Notes: a model not told the origin generated them from the letters alone. DNA of 64,000 nt from Vishniacozyma victoriae (GCA_017654735.1 JADPYG010000088.1:4774001-4838000); one strand, 5' to 3'. Numbered from the stretch's first letter, positions 1 to 13,696 are shown. A program made the numbers and translations.

Positions 1-585
1 AGATCTTTGAAGCAGAAGGTGAAAAGGGCCGAAAACAATCCAAATTAATCGCGACTCCACCATACGTAACAGCCCGACCAGACGTTTCATTCCGTAAAAT
101 CCATCGACCTAATGAGAAACTCAGATTCGTAATCCTAGCAACAGATGGTTGTACGTCCCCTCGTCCCTATCTTGAGTAGTACTGACAAATAGTATGGGAT
201 AGAATATCCTCAGAGGAAGCAGTCCTACTAATGGCCTCCTACTTAAACCCACCCCCTACCTCGGCAATCCCAAAAACTCACATGGTAGAACAATATCACT
301 TGACCCCACCTATTGAACCTAGACCATACCCCGCCGACCCACTTCCTGCTAGTACCGACGAAAAGAAATTGGGATCATGGGTATTTGGTGATAAGAATGC
401 TGCTACCCACCTCATCCGGAATTCATTGGCTGGAGGTGATGAGCAGAAGAGAGGGGAGTTGTTGAGTATACATGGTGAGGTTGCTAGGTGGTTGAGGGAT
501 GATATCAGTGTTCAGTACGTCTCTGATTGTCCAAATTGATCCCCAGAGCTGATGACGCAGGGTCCTCTTCTTCGATGACAAGTAG
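1..585 (+). CDS. PP2C-family protein phosphatase, mitochondrial pyruvate dehydrogenase phosphatase type (5' truncated)
   Basis: The 3' end of a PPM/PP2C serine-threonine phosphatase whose start lies left of the window. The frame opens at base 3. Exons are 3-150, 193-514 and 561-585, with GTACGT donors. Spliced, the first junction rebuilds the PP2C core motif ATDGLWD followed by SSEEAV, and exon 2 carries NAATHLIRNSLAGG and WLRDDISVQV, the usual C-terminal signature of the PDP/Ptc5 branch. Proteins of this branch dephosphorylate E1-alpha of the mitochondrial pyruvate dehydrogenase complex using two metal ions held by Asp residues; the Asp of ATDG is one of these. The protein ends VLFFDDK. The subfamily follows from these motifs; mitochondrial targeting cannot be seen because the N-terminus is missing. 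Confidence 0.85.
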
Positions 586-824
586 ATAGTAGCCAGACAT
601 GAACTCTATGCATATAATGGGGAAATCTCGCCCCAGGGCTAGCAAGACTCCATTGATACGCTCCAACTGTCTTGCCGCGTCTGCTGATACGAGATCCATG
701 CAAGCGCCGAGCAGTCTGCCTCCGACATGAAGCCCAAGCATTACATCATATCCCATGAAAGCGGCGATGACGAACCAGCATCATGTCCTGCTGTGCAGGA
801 GGATGGCCGACAAACAAAAAGTAA

Positions 825-914
825 TACACTAAGAGGGAATCGAACCCCCCGCGAGTGCTGAACTCAACTGATAACAGATGGAAGGCGCTCATGTTACCAA
901 TACACCATTAGTGT
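825..914 (-). tRNA. tRNA-Gly(TCC), intron-containing, copy 1
   Basis: Read on the minus strand, this folds as a cloverleaf. The acceptor stem ACACTAA pairs with TTAGTGT, with discriminator A. The D stem GTGT/ACAT closes a loop with the GG pair, and the T arm GGGGG-TTCGATT-CCCTC is standard. The anticodon loop begins C-T-TCC-A, giving anticodon TCC (Gly). A 19-nt intron follows base 37, and the 3' anticodon stem is GCACT. A T5 run follows the 3' end, as expected for a pol III terminator. Oddities are an A1:U72 first pair and a C:A mismatch in the anticodon stem, both shared with copy 2. The tRNA call is firm; the isotype depends on placing the intron correctly. Confidence 0.75.
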
Positions 915-1320
915 CACGTGTTCGTGTCTCTGCCCCCACAACGGGGGATATAAAGGGCCTGGGCGCGTGCAGGCCCTATCGCAAAGTCAATCGACGCTGC
1001 TGTGACGGCAATGGCTTGTAAGAGAGTATAGCAGCTCCATGTGAGCTGTAGTGACTGTTGGCTATCGAAGAAGGCAAAAATCATCACCTCTAAACTCAGC
1101 CAGAGCGTCACTGCAAGCGAGGTTTCAAGACACCATGCTTTCATCAGATTCACTCTTGCCTTGAGCTCTCGGCTACTCGACAGTCCCCTTCTCTCTCTCA
1201 GCCAGCTTCATTCTTTATTTGTCAAGAAAAACAACACTCCATCTTCAAAGCTCCTCCCTAGGATCCTAGGCGAGCAGGACGTCGCCTGTGACAGGCCAAA
1301 AGTAAGACAAGCAAAAGATA
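915..1320. other. Spacer between the two tRNA genes
   Basis: No coding exon was found. A TATAAA-like element (ATATAAA near 948) lies just upstream of copy 1 on the minus strand and may help place its start. The rest looks unique and shows no duplication of the flanks of copy 2. Confidence 0.5.
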
Positions 1321-1412
1321 TACACTAAGAGGGAGTCGAACCCCCCGCGAGTGCTGGACTCAGTCGGTAACTAGACTGGAAGGCGCTCATGTTACCGATA
1401 CACCATTAGTGT
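1321..1412 (-). tRNA. tRNA-Gly(TCC), intron-containing, copy 2
   Basis: Same fold as the neighbouring copy about 400 bp away and on the same strand. The mature parts are identical except for one D-loop and one T-loop base. The intron after base 37 is 21 nt and differs from copy 1 almost throughout; it can itself form a 5-bp hairpin (CAGTC/GACTG). A T4 run lies downstream. Conserved exons with a diverged intron argue that both copies are under selection and are not a recent duplication. Confidence 0.75.
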
Positions 1413-1573
1413 TTCGCGTTCATTGGCTTGAAACCCTGTGAACGGTTATAATATATACCCCAGATCTCCCCTGGGCTTGAGTGCACCTGTGCCTAGATCT
1501 CACATGTTCAGAGCAGGTGTTCAAAAACAGCTCCAACGTCTTGATTTCACTTGTATTTCCCCCCATTCCCGAA

Positions 1574-3364
1574 ATGAACTTAACGACCCCCGTGACCCCT
1601 TCCACTGGCTCTGATCTGGATTTGAAGGTCTCGACGAAACCGGTTCTCGATCGACATACCATCGCTCAACGTATATGCTCCGGCGAGCTCCTCTTCATCT
1701 ACCACTCTCTAGTAATAAACGCGTCGGCATGGTCAGCTAAGCACCCGGGAGGTGTACTTGCTATTCTCCACTTCGTTGGACGTGATGCAACAGACGAGGT
1801 CGAAGCGTATCATTCGACTGAAGCGATCGCTCGACTTAGAAAATACGCGATAGGGAGAGTGGAGTACGATGATGAGATCGGATGGGCTGCCCTCACACCT
1901 CCCATCGCCCTTGGGTTGATCCGACATCCGAACGGGGTGAAGGGCGATTGGAAAAGGGAAGGTGCTGTACGCCTAGCCGGTGGTGTTGATGATGGGCCTA
2001 ATGGGATTGTCAAGCTGAGAGCGGAAGAGTTGGAACCTATGCCATCTGAGCTGGATCTCAGGATGGAAAGGAGGAGGAGTAAAGCGTATTATGGGCTGAA
2101 GGATAAGTTGATGGAAGCTGGATTGTTTGAATGGCCCGGACCTCTGATTGGATATGGAAAGGATCTGGCCAGGTACTCTGCGCTAGGTGGATTGGCGTTT
2201 GGGCTGTGTTTCTTGTGAGTTGAGAACTGCTTCGAATGCGGAATATCTCTGATCTGGCAGCACCAACAATGTCATTGGGCAGCTTGGGTCTGCTTTGTGT
2301 CTGGGTCTCTTCTGGCACCAGTTGACTTGTAAGTCTGAGTCAACATCCATCATATCGTGCTAACGACAGTCCTCGCACATGATGCTGGACATACATGTGT
2401 GACCGGTAATTGGTGGTGGGACCGAATGATCGGTATGCTGGTAGCCAACTACATTGGTGGTCTCAGTCTCGGCTGGTGGTGCGATGTACGTCCCGACATC
2501 CACTTGTACAATAAGCTAATAGGCAGAACCACAACATCCACCACCTCGTCACAAACCACCCAGAACACGATCCCGATATCCAGCATATCCCCTTCTTTGC
2601 CATCTCGAAACATTTCTTCGGAAGCCTGTGGTCGACCTACTACAAACGAGTCATGGCTTTTGACGCATTCTCTAAATTCATGATTGCCGTCCAACACAAG
2701 ATTTACTATGTCGTCCTTTCTCTCGCTCGATTCAACCTATATGCCAATTCGTATGGGTACTTGGCTGGTCCTAAACCCAAACACGACAATTTCTGGAAGT
2801 TGGAGTTAGCAGGTGTGGCATGTTACTGGATGTACTTTGGTGGAATGCTTTATGCTCAGCGTAGCTGGCAGATGAGGCTGGGCTTCCTGCTCGTTAGCCA
2901 TGTTGCCGCTAGTCCAGTTCATGTTCAGGTATGTCTCACGGTCATGTTGCGATGAAGCTTATCGGCAGATTGTACTTTCCCATTTCGCCTGCTCCACGGA
3001 CGACCTTGGTCCATCAGAATCCTTCGCGTCTCGTCAGCTCCGAACGACAATGGACGTAGTCTGTTCCGAGGATATCGAGTTTGTTCACGGAGGTCTCCAC
3101 CTTCAAGTCACACATCATCTTTTCCCCCGTATGCCAAGGCACAATCTCCGAAAAGCTAGTTTGCTAGTCAAAGAGTACTGTAATGAGCAGGATATCAAGT
3201 ACATTGAACATGGCTGGCTCGATGGGTACGTCTCAACTCTACGCGCCTGGGTAATGCTGACGCGCAGAAATCGAAAGGTCCTTGGTGTTCTCGAGGACGT
3301 GGCCAACCAGTTGCAATTCCTTAAAACAGTGGCTGATGCCGAGATTGTAGAGAAGCTCAGATAG
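1574..3364 (+). CDS. Sphingolipid delta-8 desaturase (cytochrome b5 fusion)
   Basis: A 526-residue membrane desaturase that puts the delta-8 double bond into the long-chain base of ceramide at the ER, a step toward fungal glucosylceramide. Residues 57-60 are the haem-binding HPGG of an N-terminal cytochrome b5 domain. The three histidine boxes of the membrane fatty-acid desaturase fold follow: HDAGH at 240-244, HNIHH at 277-281 and QVTHH at 455-459. A Gln as first residue of the third box is typical of b5-fused front-end and sphingolipid desaturases. Six exons: 1574-2214, 2261-2328, 2370-2485, 2527-2928, 2969-3225 and 3268-3364. I took the ATG at 1574 because upstream in-frame residues do not resemble the family. 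Substrate specificity is inferred from the family; a delta-5/6 acyl desaturase is less likely in this lineage. Confidence 0.85.
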
Positions 3365-3537
3365 ACTCTGTTTACCCTACAGTACTCGTTGATAGATAGC
3401 ATAGCATAGCATGTACTCGTACCCTCTTCCACCCACCACCTACATTTGCACGTGACGTATTTGATTCCGCCTCCACGCTCCCCCGCCCGTCATGTTAGCT
3501 CCCCCATCCCTCTATCTCCTGTATCAACTATATCATC

Positions 3538-6515
<2,978 letters not shown>

Positions 6516-6637
6516 TTTACATGTATGCTTGCAGTGTGAGATGATTCTGAGATTGGCGAGGCACGGCTATGAGATTGTGGAAAGTCGCGTTCCTTTCACC
6601 ATCCCTTCATCTTACATCTTACATTTATAGTACAGCA

Positions 6638-8177
6638 ATGGCAGTCGAGACACCGGTGGTCCCTTCCGACGAGGAGCTATCCAAGATAGTGACTTCGCTT
6701 CGAGAAGCACACCCCGAGCTCGGAGTTGTCAAGCTCCTAGCTCAACTCAAGGTCGAGAATCCAACTTTATCAGTTTCCGAGAAACGACTTCGAAAAACCT
6801 TGGCTCCCTCTACATCTGCTGCTTCAAATACCGATGAAAAGGTCAGCAAAGATGCAACTGCGGATCTTATTGCCGATACGGGATTGGATGCCTCGCTTGA
6901 TGTTTCCGAGCTCAAGATTAAAGTCAGGATGTTTAAAGGTGGAAGAGGAAAGGGGTTGGTAGCGAGGGAAAAGATCTTGCAGGGGGAGGTCATCTGGGCT
7001 GAGAACCCATGGATTGCGACTACTAGTCCGTGAGTCTTCTCTTGCTAGGGTTTTATATGGCTACTAATGGTGTAGGCAAATCAACGAGTACATTACCAAA
7101 GGTGGAATGTGCACCCACTGCCTCAGTATCCTGAAAGGAACCAGCAGCAACATGGCTTGTCCCCATTGCGAAAAAGCCGGATTCTGCAATCGACTCTGCT
7201 ACTCTCGACGAGAAGTTTTCGCATCGCACCACGACTTTCTCTGTCCTGGTCTGAACCCAGCTTGCGTACCACTCTTGGACTTTATTCAACAAGAGGGGTT
7301 CAGGGATTTAGAGTGTGCAGCTCGAATCGTAGCTCTATGGAGGGCGCTGAGGGAAGAAGGCCAAGAGGAACAACTGAAATCGTTTGAAGATAGGGTATGG
7401 AAGGGTATGGCGAGGGTGAATCAACTCGACAAGTTGAAAGAGAGGAACGAATGGTGAGTCTATTTGCTCTCCGATGATGTTCGGAGCTAAAGTCGTAGGG
7501 CACTAGTGGCAGAGACCCGTATGGCAGACTTCCATAAAGCCCATACACTACTCCTTGGCGCTCTCAACCCAGCCGAGGGCGATAAATCGACAAATGCAAA
7601 GACTTTCCGGAAATTACTTCGAAAACGCAGAAAGAACATCGGACCGCTCACTGAAGCCGAAGAGTCGAGATGGTTCAGTTTCGATTCCTTCTGCCAACTC
7701 CTCGGACTGGCTGGTCTCAATCAGGAAGATTCAGGTGGATTATATGCTATCCACGCTCATTTGAATCACGATTGTGAGCCAAACGTTCGAGTAAGTCCCC
7801 TAATCTACCTTCTAAACTTGGCTGATGGGAAGGTGAGGAATTTGCCAAAAGACTTTGTCTGCCCCGAACCACCATCCGATATGAATACTCGACCTATGCA
7901 AGAGAGGGGTACGAATCGACTTACAATGATTGCTCGACGAACGATACACCCGGGTGAAGAATTGACTATCCCTTATGTCGACCCTAGTCTCCCAAGGTCA
8001 AAGAGACGACCACATCTCAGGGAGGTCTACGGATTCTGGTGTCAGTGCGTGAGGTGTAGGCGAGAGGATGGAAAGCCGGAGCCAGAGCCACAGGCCCATG
8101 GCCATGATCATGACCACGAGGACGGAGATGGGCATGGGCATGGGCATGAGCATGGTCCTGGATGTAGTCATGACTAG
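6638..8177 (+). CDS. SET5: SET-domain lysine methyltransferase Set5 with MYND-like finger and His-rich tail
   Basis: A nuclear methyltransferase; the yeast family member monomethylates lysines in the histone H4 tail. The SET domain starts at KIKVRMFKGGRGKGLVA and is split by a Cys/His zinc module (CTHC, CPHC, FCNRLC, HHDFLC), as in Set5/SMYD proteins. It resumes with HAHLNHDCEPNV, ends with PGEELTIPYVDPSL, and is followed by post-SET cysteines (YGFWCQCVRC). Exons are 6638-7029, 7076-7453 and 7499-8177. I also propose a 42-nt intron at 7791-7832 (GTAAGT...AG): it lacks stops, and removing it gives CEPNVRVRNL, which fits the family better. Length is 482 residues unspliced or 468 spliced. The C-terminal 25 or so residues are rich in His, Asp and Gly with one Cys, an unusual likely metal-binding tail. 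Tail-to-tail with the next gene, 129 bp apart. Confidence 0.88.
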
Positions 8178-8306
8178 TTGATAATCAAACTACAAGACAT
8201 TATTCCTCTTCAGTATAGCATGGTTCCATTACTCCAGTTAGTCATGCATTCTTCAGTATAACTCGCGTCGTGTCCTCAGTTCAATTGCTTATGCATTATA
8301 CAAGCA

Positions 8307-9692
8307 CTAGAGGCTAGAAAATTCTGTGGCTGCCTGTTTCTTAGCAAGCGTTAATGAAGGAGATGGTGTGCAGAACTGACCTCGACGAGTAGCTTCCTGG
8401 TTCCAGCTTCCTTTGCCGAATGACCAGCATCATCCACCATCTTTAGGACCAATCCCTCTCCCCATGCTTTCTTGAGATCATATGCTGATCGAGCCTGTCG
8501 ATCAGCTACTTCTCTACTAAAACATGTCTTTTGGTAACTCACGGGGCAGACCATATCATATCGACCTTGAACGACAATACATGGTAGATGACGGCTGGTA
8601 TCAGCGGGATCAACGTTTGAGACTCACATTTTCGCGAGTTGAGCTTCTTTGATCAGATGCCCATCTTCGGGGAAGAATCCCTTATTGACAAAGTAATGAT
8701 TCTCAATCCTAGCGAAGGCCCTGTTTTATCAGCTAATTTCGTTGTACTCAAAGAGCACTGACCTTGACCACTTATCGTCCGTCTGAGCCTGGTGAATACC
8801 CTCCGGATCCTGGATCAATCGATTAGTACTTTCCTCCCAGGTACTCCATCGTCTAGCCGCCTCCAAGCTCAGAGCCTCATCGTCGGAAGTCAATCGTTTG
8901 AGGTATGCGGTCATAAGGTCGTGTCGTTCCTCCTCAGGAATGAAGGATGCGTATTCCTCGTATGCCTCTGGGTAGATGTCAGAAGTTCCGTGCTGGTAAA
9001 AGAACTGAAGTTCCGACTCTCGAAGGAGGAAGATACCCCTCAAGATCAATGCTTTACATCGGTCCGGGTGAGTTTGGGAATATGCCAAGCTCAATGTAGA
9101 GCCCCTGATCCTGTCAGCTTCCATGCAATATCGGTGAATAGTGACGTACCAACTACCACCAAAGACGACCCATTTGTCAATCCCGAGCTTCTCTCGTAGA
9201 ACCTCGATATCCGATACTGACAGATCAGCAACCTTCCGTAATTGTCTCGATGTGACTCACCTAGATCCCAGGTTGTATTTTCTCTCAAGTCCGCAGATCT
9301 GTGGTATCAGTGCGACCGCCTCAGTCTGATAGAGGACATACGGCTCAGATTTACCGGCCCCACGCTGATCAAAGAGGACAATCCTATATACTTTAGGGTC
9401 AAAGTACACAGTGTCGGTTGATGCTACACCTCCGCCAGGTCCACCATGCCTTCGAGTCAGCTCAAAGCGAGTCACTTATGTAAGATGCTTACAGGAAGAG
9501 AACTAAAGTCAGCTATCGCTCCTCGCGTCGTAGGGAAGCTCACCAGGCTTTCCGTCAGGATTACCACATTCCATAAAGCTGTTCACATCAGTCTTGCATC
9601 TGCCAGCGAATTGAGTAAACATACTAGATAGAGTGGATCTCCGAGACTTTGAGGTGACCCTCGTTGTATGGCTGTGATTCTGCGTGGGCCAT
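8307..9692 (-). CDS. Proline iminopeptidase (alpha/beta hydrolase)
   Basis: A 317-residue cytosolic S33-family peptidase that releases N-terminal proline. Seen in the spliced protein: oxyanion motif HGGPGGG, DQRGAGKS, nucleophile elbow GGSWGSTLS, IVVQGRYDMVCP carrying the acidic residue, and DDAGHSA carrying the catalytic His. Eleven exons (high to low): 9692-9625, 9578-9544, 9502-9493, 9449-9342, 9298-9261, 9216-9150, 9104-8763, 8720-8628, 8594-8543, 8494-8381 and 8333-8307; they sum to 318 codons. The third exon is only 10 nt, and without it the oxyanion motif V-L-F-L-H-G-G is broken. The start ATG gives MAHAESQPYNEG, matching the family N-terminus. Confidence 0.9.
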
Positions 9693-9858
9693 ATTGTACG
9701 AGTGGATAATGTGGAGTGCTATAGGTTAGGTGGGGGTAGTTTCCAGGACGCGCCCGGCGGAGTAGACCGATGTTCTTATACACCTCCACCCAACCAGCAT
9801 ATTGCATCACGACAACTTCAACCCCACGAGCCCCGCTGATCTCAACAAGGATTCCATC

Positions 9859-10247
9859 ATGAACAGGTGAGCTAAATTCTGCATCAGAGGCTCATCAAAA
9901 CAGAATCCCCGTCGTTTTAGCAAGTTGATTTCACACATTTCGTCTCAGTGCCCCTTGCCCAGTCTCACACACGACTGTGTTTTCTTTCACGGGTAGCGAG
10001 AGTCATAGATACTGACCCTCACAAGACAATCGACGAAGTCGAGTAAGGCTTCTTGCTCTCATGAAACGAGTGACCACGCTGAAATCCAGGTATCTGCTAG
10101 ATCAACTTGTGAAGCCTTTTTGTGTCCTTCCGAGTTTTTGACAGCTGATGGCAGCCTCCCCCCGATAAAGAAGAAGACAAGATGGTGACCAAGCTACGAG
10201 AGACTCTAAAGCGGTCCTTGGAAGAGGTCAGAAAAAATGCCGAATAA
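9859..10247 (+). CDS. Small multi-exon hypothetical protein (about 70 residues)
   Basis: Unrecognised. Three well-marked exons join in frame: 9963-10042, 10090-10123 and 10155-10247, using GTAAGG and GTCCTT donors and CAG acceptors with CTGA-type branch sites. They give a charged, probably helical protein containing VIDTDPHKTIDEVEYLLDQ and, near the end, KLRETLKRSLEEVRKNAE. The 5' end is uncertain: an ATG at 9859 with an excellent GTGAGC donor 8 nt later, then a 7-nt exon at 9904-9910, restores the frame and gives 73 residues in all. The divergent iminopeptidase starts 167 bp upstream. Splice-site quality and the coding-like C-terminus support a real gene; the exact N-terminus does not yet stand. 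Confidence 0.4.
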
Positions 10248-11802
10248 ACGTGAGTCATTTTGGCTCTATGGGAGAAAAGGTTTTCCGTTGCTTACTGCTC
10301 ACAGACCCTCATAAATGGCAGTAACTCGATTGTCAGATAAGATATGGTCCCGTTCAATATTACTCCGCTACATGCATCCGAGGTTGAAGTGATTGTGTGG
10401 TGACGCGTTGCACCAGACGGTCTCGCCCCCTAAACTATATCTCGTGCCTCTTGATAACTTGATCACAAAGTCAGCCCGGCGGTCTCTGTTTCTTCCGGAT
10501 TGCGCGGGAATCTTGTCGAGAATAATGACGATGAAACCCAGACGGAAGCGAAGAGGCGTTCCCACAACCCCACCGCCATAGTTTGTCCCCACTCGGAATG
10601 GTGCACACACCCACGCCTAATTAACAGTCATTTGTGACGGAATAACACGGTGGTCATGTATCGGGTACCTGGTTTTGATGTGCACTATTGTCCGCGATTC
10701 CTGGCCACATTGATACAGAACCCACAAAGAGCCAAAGCTTCCCGATGGCTTGCGGGTCAATATCGCCACATCATCATGCTCATGGTCGCGATGACTGGCT
10801 CTCACGCTGCGATACATCGACCGTATACAATCTGCACTAGCCCGTCAACCGGGTTTTGCCGAAAGGCTGACGCGAGCACGCCAGACGATCGTTGATCGCT
10901 GCCTGCGTCCTTACCGGAACAACAGGCGGTGAGCTAAAATTTCTTCCCGACTCATTCAGGACCCAGGTCCGGAACTGGCTGCATTTTAGCTTAGCGAAGG
11001 TGCGTTCCGTACGAGCCGGACAGCCGTGCCGGCCAAGGTAAAACTCTGAAATGGCGTCGCTTGGGATCGTCAGAATCTCTGTTCCGTTTTTGTTGTCTGG
11101 TCAGAGCCCGATGGCGTTGTCGAACTCGAGTGCCACTGTGGTTTTGCCCTTTCCGCTTCCGGCCGGAAGTATCAAAGTTTAGCTCAAAGGTTTGCTCAGT
11201 GGCGTCAACCTTCGCGGCGGACTTTGGCGGGCGATACCAGGACCTTTCCTGGACTTCGGAGAATAAAAGCCGAACCCTAGACGCCACCAGGACCCCGGTT
11301 TCCTGATCCGGGTCGTAAATGGGCAAACATCGCCAGTCTGCGTGTCTTGGCTCTAAAATGATCGCATAGCTCATTGTTCTCTCCAGAAGCTACCTCTTCC
11401 GGCCAGGAATAACTGTGAATCAGTAACTATACTTTATTGTGTCGATCTAGTCTGGGCACCGATGTAAGCCATGGCGCGATAGCCAGAGCTATCAGTGGCG
11501 CTAGCCGATCCTCTGCTTACCCCAACCGTTCATCGGAGCCTTGTTGAACTCTACGAAGCCAATTCTCCTTGTCGAGGCTGCAAGTGGATAAGGAAAATGG
11601 AAGATTGCTGAAGTATAGATATAGGTGATCGACACCTGATTCTTCCCACTCATCCATACTACTCTGTTTACCGTTTACATATAGATCAGCATAGATCGCA
11701 TCGCCCATTGCTATTCTTGATTTCGGAACCAGACATCAATCACCGATTACCCTCATCAACTCAACCACCTTCAACTCAACCGATACCTATAATCAATCAG
11801 CC
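10248..11802. other. Long intergenic region upstream of the cyclin gene
   Basis: About 1.55 kb with no recognisable gene. One perfect MluI cell-cycle box ACGCGT lies at 10403-10408, a site type used by G1/S regulators in fungi, but it is far upstream and a single copy could be chance. A 127-codon minus-strand open frame at 10991-11374 has no recognisable domain and is rejected below. The last 130 bp before the ATG is rich in CAAC/TCAAC, as in other 5' leaders here. Confidence 0.4.
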
Positions 11803-13070
11803 ATGTCTTCCCAAGCTTCATCTTCCACTTCCAGGCCCAAGCGAATGACCCACCCCGCATCTCTCGTTCCCGTCGCCAGCCACGACCGTCGCCTAGTCAG
11901 CTCGCTTCGAGGTCCCGTCGAAACCTCTTTTGCTCGTGAGTAACCCCGCGATCCACACACTGCCGTGACTAACGATCAGACTTCCTGCAACAAAAGGCCG
12001 AAGAGACCATCCGTGTTTCCTCCAACGACTCTACTCCCCCTTCATCGCCTGGTCCATCAAGATGGCGCAAGGAGGATGGATCGGCAGTAGATTGGTGGAA
12101 GGAGCCCAAAGTTGATTACGACGAGACGGATGATCTCCCCGAGATCCACGAGTTTGTTAGGGGACTAGTCGCCCAGAGCAATGTTCAGATGCCTACCTTG
12201 GCTGTCGTCTTGGTGTTCCTCGAAAGGCTAAAGAATGTTCTACCCCAGAACTCTACCGGTAAGCACCCTCATTCCCGTCGACTTGAACTTTGCTTACCTT
12301 CAGGCCTACCCTGCACCCGTCATCGAGTCTTTCTTGCCGTCTTGATCTGCGCAGCCAAGTCACTCAACGACTCGAGCCCAAAGAACCACCACTGGGCCAA
12401 GTACGGTCGATTCTTCCCATTAGCCGAAGTCAACCTCATGGAGCGACAACTATTATTCCTCCTCAATTGGGACCTCAACATCACCGAGTCGCAGGTCGTC
12501 TCGCAGATGGAACCCTACTGGCAATCACTCCGACCCCAAGCTATTTCCAAACCCCTTCAATCCGCCGTTCCCGCCGTCAGACCCCTCATCGCGCCCATTG
12601 CCATCTCTCCTCGAACCATGCGAGCCGCTCTTCCAAGTATGCGAACAGCACCCGTCATCTCCGAGACTCTTGCGATCAAGCAGCAGGCTGCTCCTCGCTC
12701 AGTCTCGATGCAAATGTCGGCACCCGTCATGGCTCGATGCAATACCGCTTCCAGCGCCTTTTCAGCAGGGTCATCTCGAACACCTGGTCTCCTTACTCGA
12801 CGCTTATCCAACGACTCGATGTCGAGTGGATACGATTCAATCGCAACTCCAGAGGAGAGGCGAGAGTCGCATGTCGAATCATCAAAGACCAGCTCGGTCG
12901 AGACTGTCACCGAGGCAAATGTCGGTCTGGGTCACTACGACGTCGAAATGTCTTCTCCTCGCAAGTCGATAGATCACAAGTCGACACCTAATAGAATGAA
13001 CAAATTCATCAACTTTTCCCGGTTTCGTCCGGCAAGGCCATCCATCTCGGCCTTGACAAATCCCGAGTAG
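11803..13070 (+). CDS. Pho85-type cyclin (Pcl1/2-like)
   Basis: A 392-residue cyclin that would activate the Pho85 kinase in G1 and polarity control. The cyclin box runs from about residue 95: [16 protein letters not shown], then [35 protein letters not shown] and [19 protein letters not shown], all typical of the Pcl family. The C-terminal half is Ser/Pro/Arg-rich and probably unstructured. Exons are 11803-11935, 11980-12258 and 12304-13070. The second intron (12259-12303) is 45 nt with no stop, so retention would keep the frame, adding 15 residues inside the cyclin box. An unusually long upstream spacer suggests complex promoter control. Confidence 0.88.
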
Positions 13071-13618
13071 GCTTCGGTAGGACCGCTGGTCGGTCGCTTT
13101 CATTTTTGGGATAATTAGCATTTGTAGACTAGCATTGTATCGATCATTTACCAATTTAACTTTATAGTAGTAGTATTCACTTGTAGTGATTACATAGACA
13201 TGTCTATCCCATGCATACACGGATATCGACTGCTTTGTTTGCATCTGCACATCAGTATCTTTGCAGCCCAGAATGATAAAGAGCTTATATGGATGAAGTC
13301 TAGCCGGAACAAGCCAGCTGAGACGCCTTCCTGCTAGTACACACGCTCTATATATGGAACCCTCCACGCAAATCATGTAGGGATCAGTAGATCCGAGGAA
13401 CTGTGGGCGAGGGGTAGTAAGGCGAGGGATGCCAGCCGACGGAAGTGAACATCAGCGTTGCTGCCACTGGTGGATACGTGGACGGAAGGGGCCAGCCGAG
13501 ACGCGTACTGTCTGTCATGCGTGTTGCGTATCCTGTTTTATATCAGCAAATACGCTCGATGAAGGTGGAGGGCAATCAAACAGAGGAAGGCAGAGCGGGG
13601 GCCAACAATCACGCAGAC

Positions 13619-13696
13619 CGAGCTGCCTGACTGTAGTTTGAGGGAAGAATACTGTTGTAACAATATTCTTCCACCAAACTGCAATACGGCAGCTCG
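13619..13696. repeat. 78-bp imperfect inverted repeat (39-nt arms)
   Basis: The left arm begins CGAGCTGCC and carries AGTTTG then GGAAGAATA. The right arm, reverse-complemented, begins with the same CGAGCTGCC and carries the same AGTTTG and GGAAGAATA at the same spacing. About 31 of 39 positions match, with essentially no loop. It could be a small inverted-repeat (MITE-like) element, a hairpin RNA or a cruciform-forming site. There is no coding potential. Confidence 0.7.

Noticed and set aside
825..1412. Leu/Ser-type tRNAs with long variable arms instead of introns
   Set aside because: Anticodon-loop position by counting from the D arm gives T33 and TCC at 34-36, and the extra segment lies right after base 37 as introns do; no type II variable arm forms in both copies.
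1481..1573. In-frame upstream extension of the desaturase
   Set aside because: The added residues do not resemble the family and the next ATG at 1574 gives a normal b5-domain start.
10991..11374. 127-codon minus-strand open frame upstream of the cyclin gene
   Set aside because: No recognisable domain, Arg-rich low-complexity translation, no splice-linked neighbours; likely a chance frame in a GC-richer spacer.
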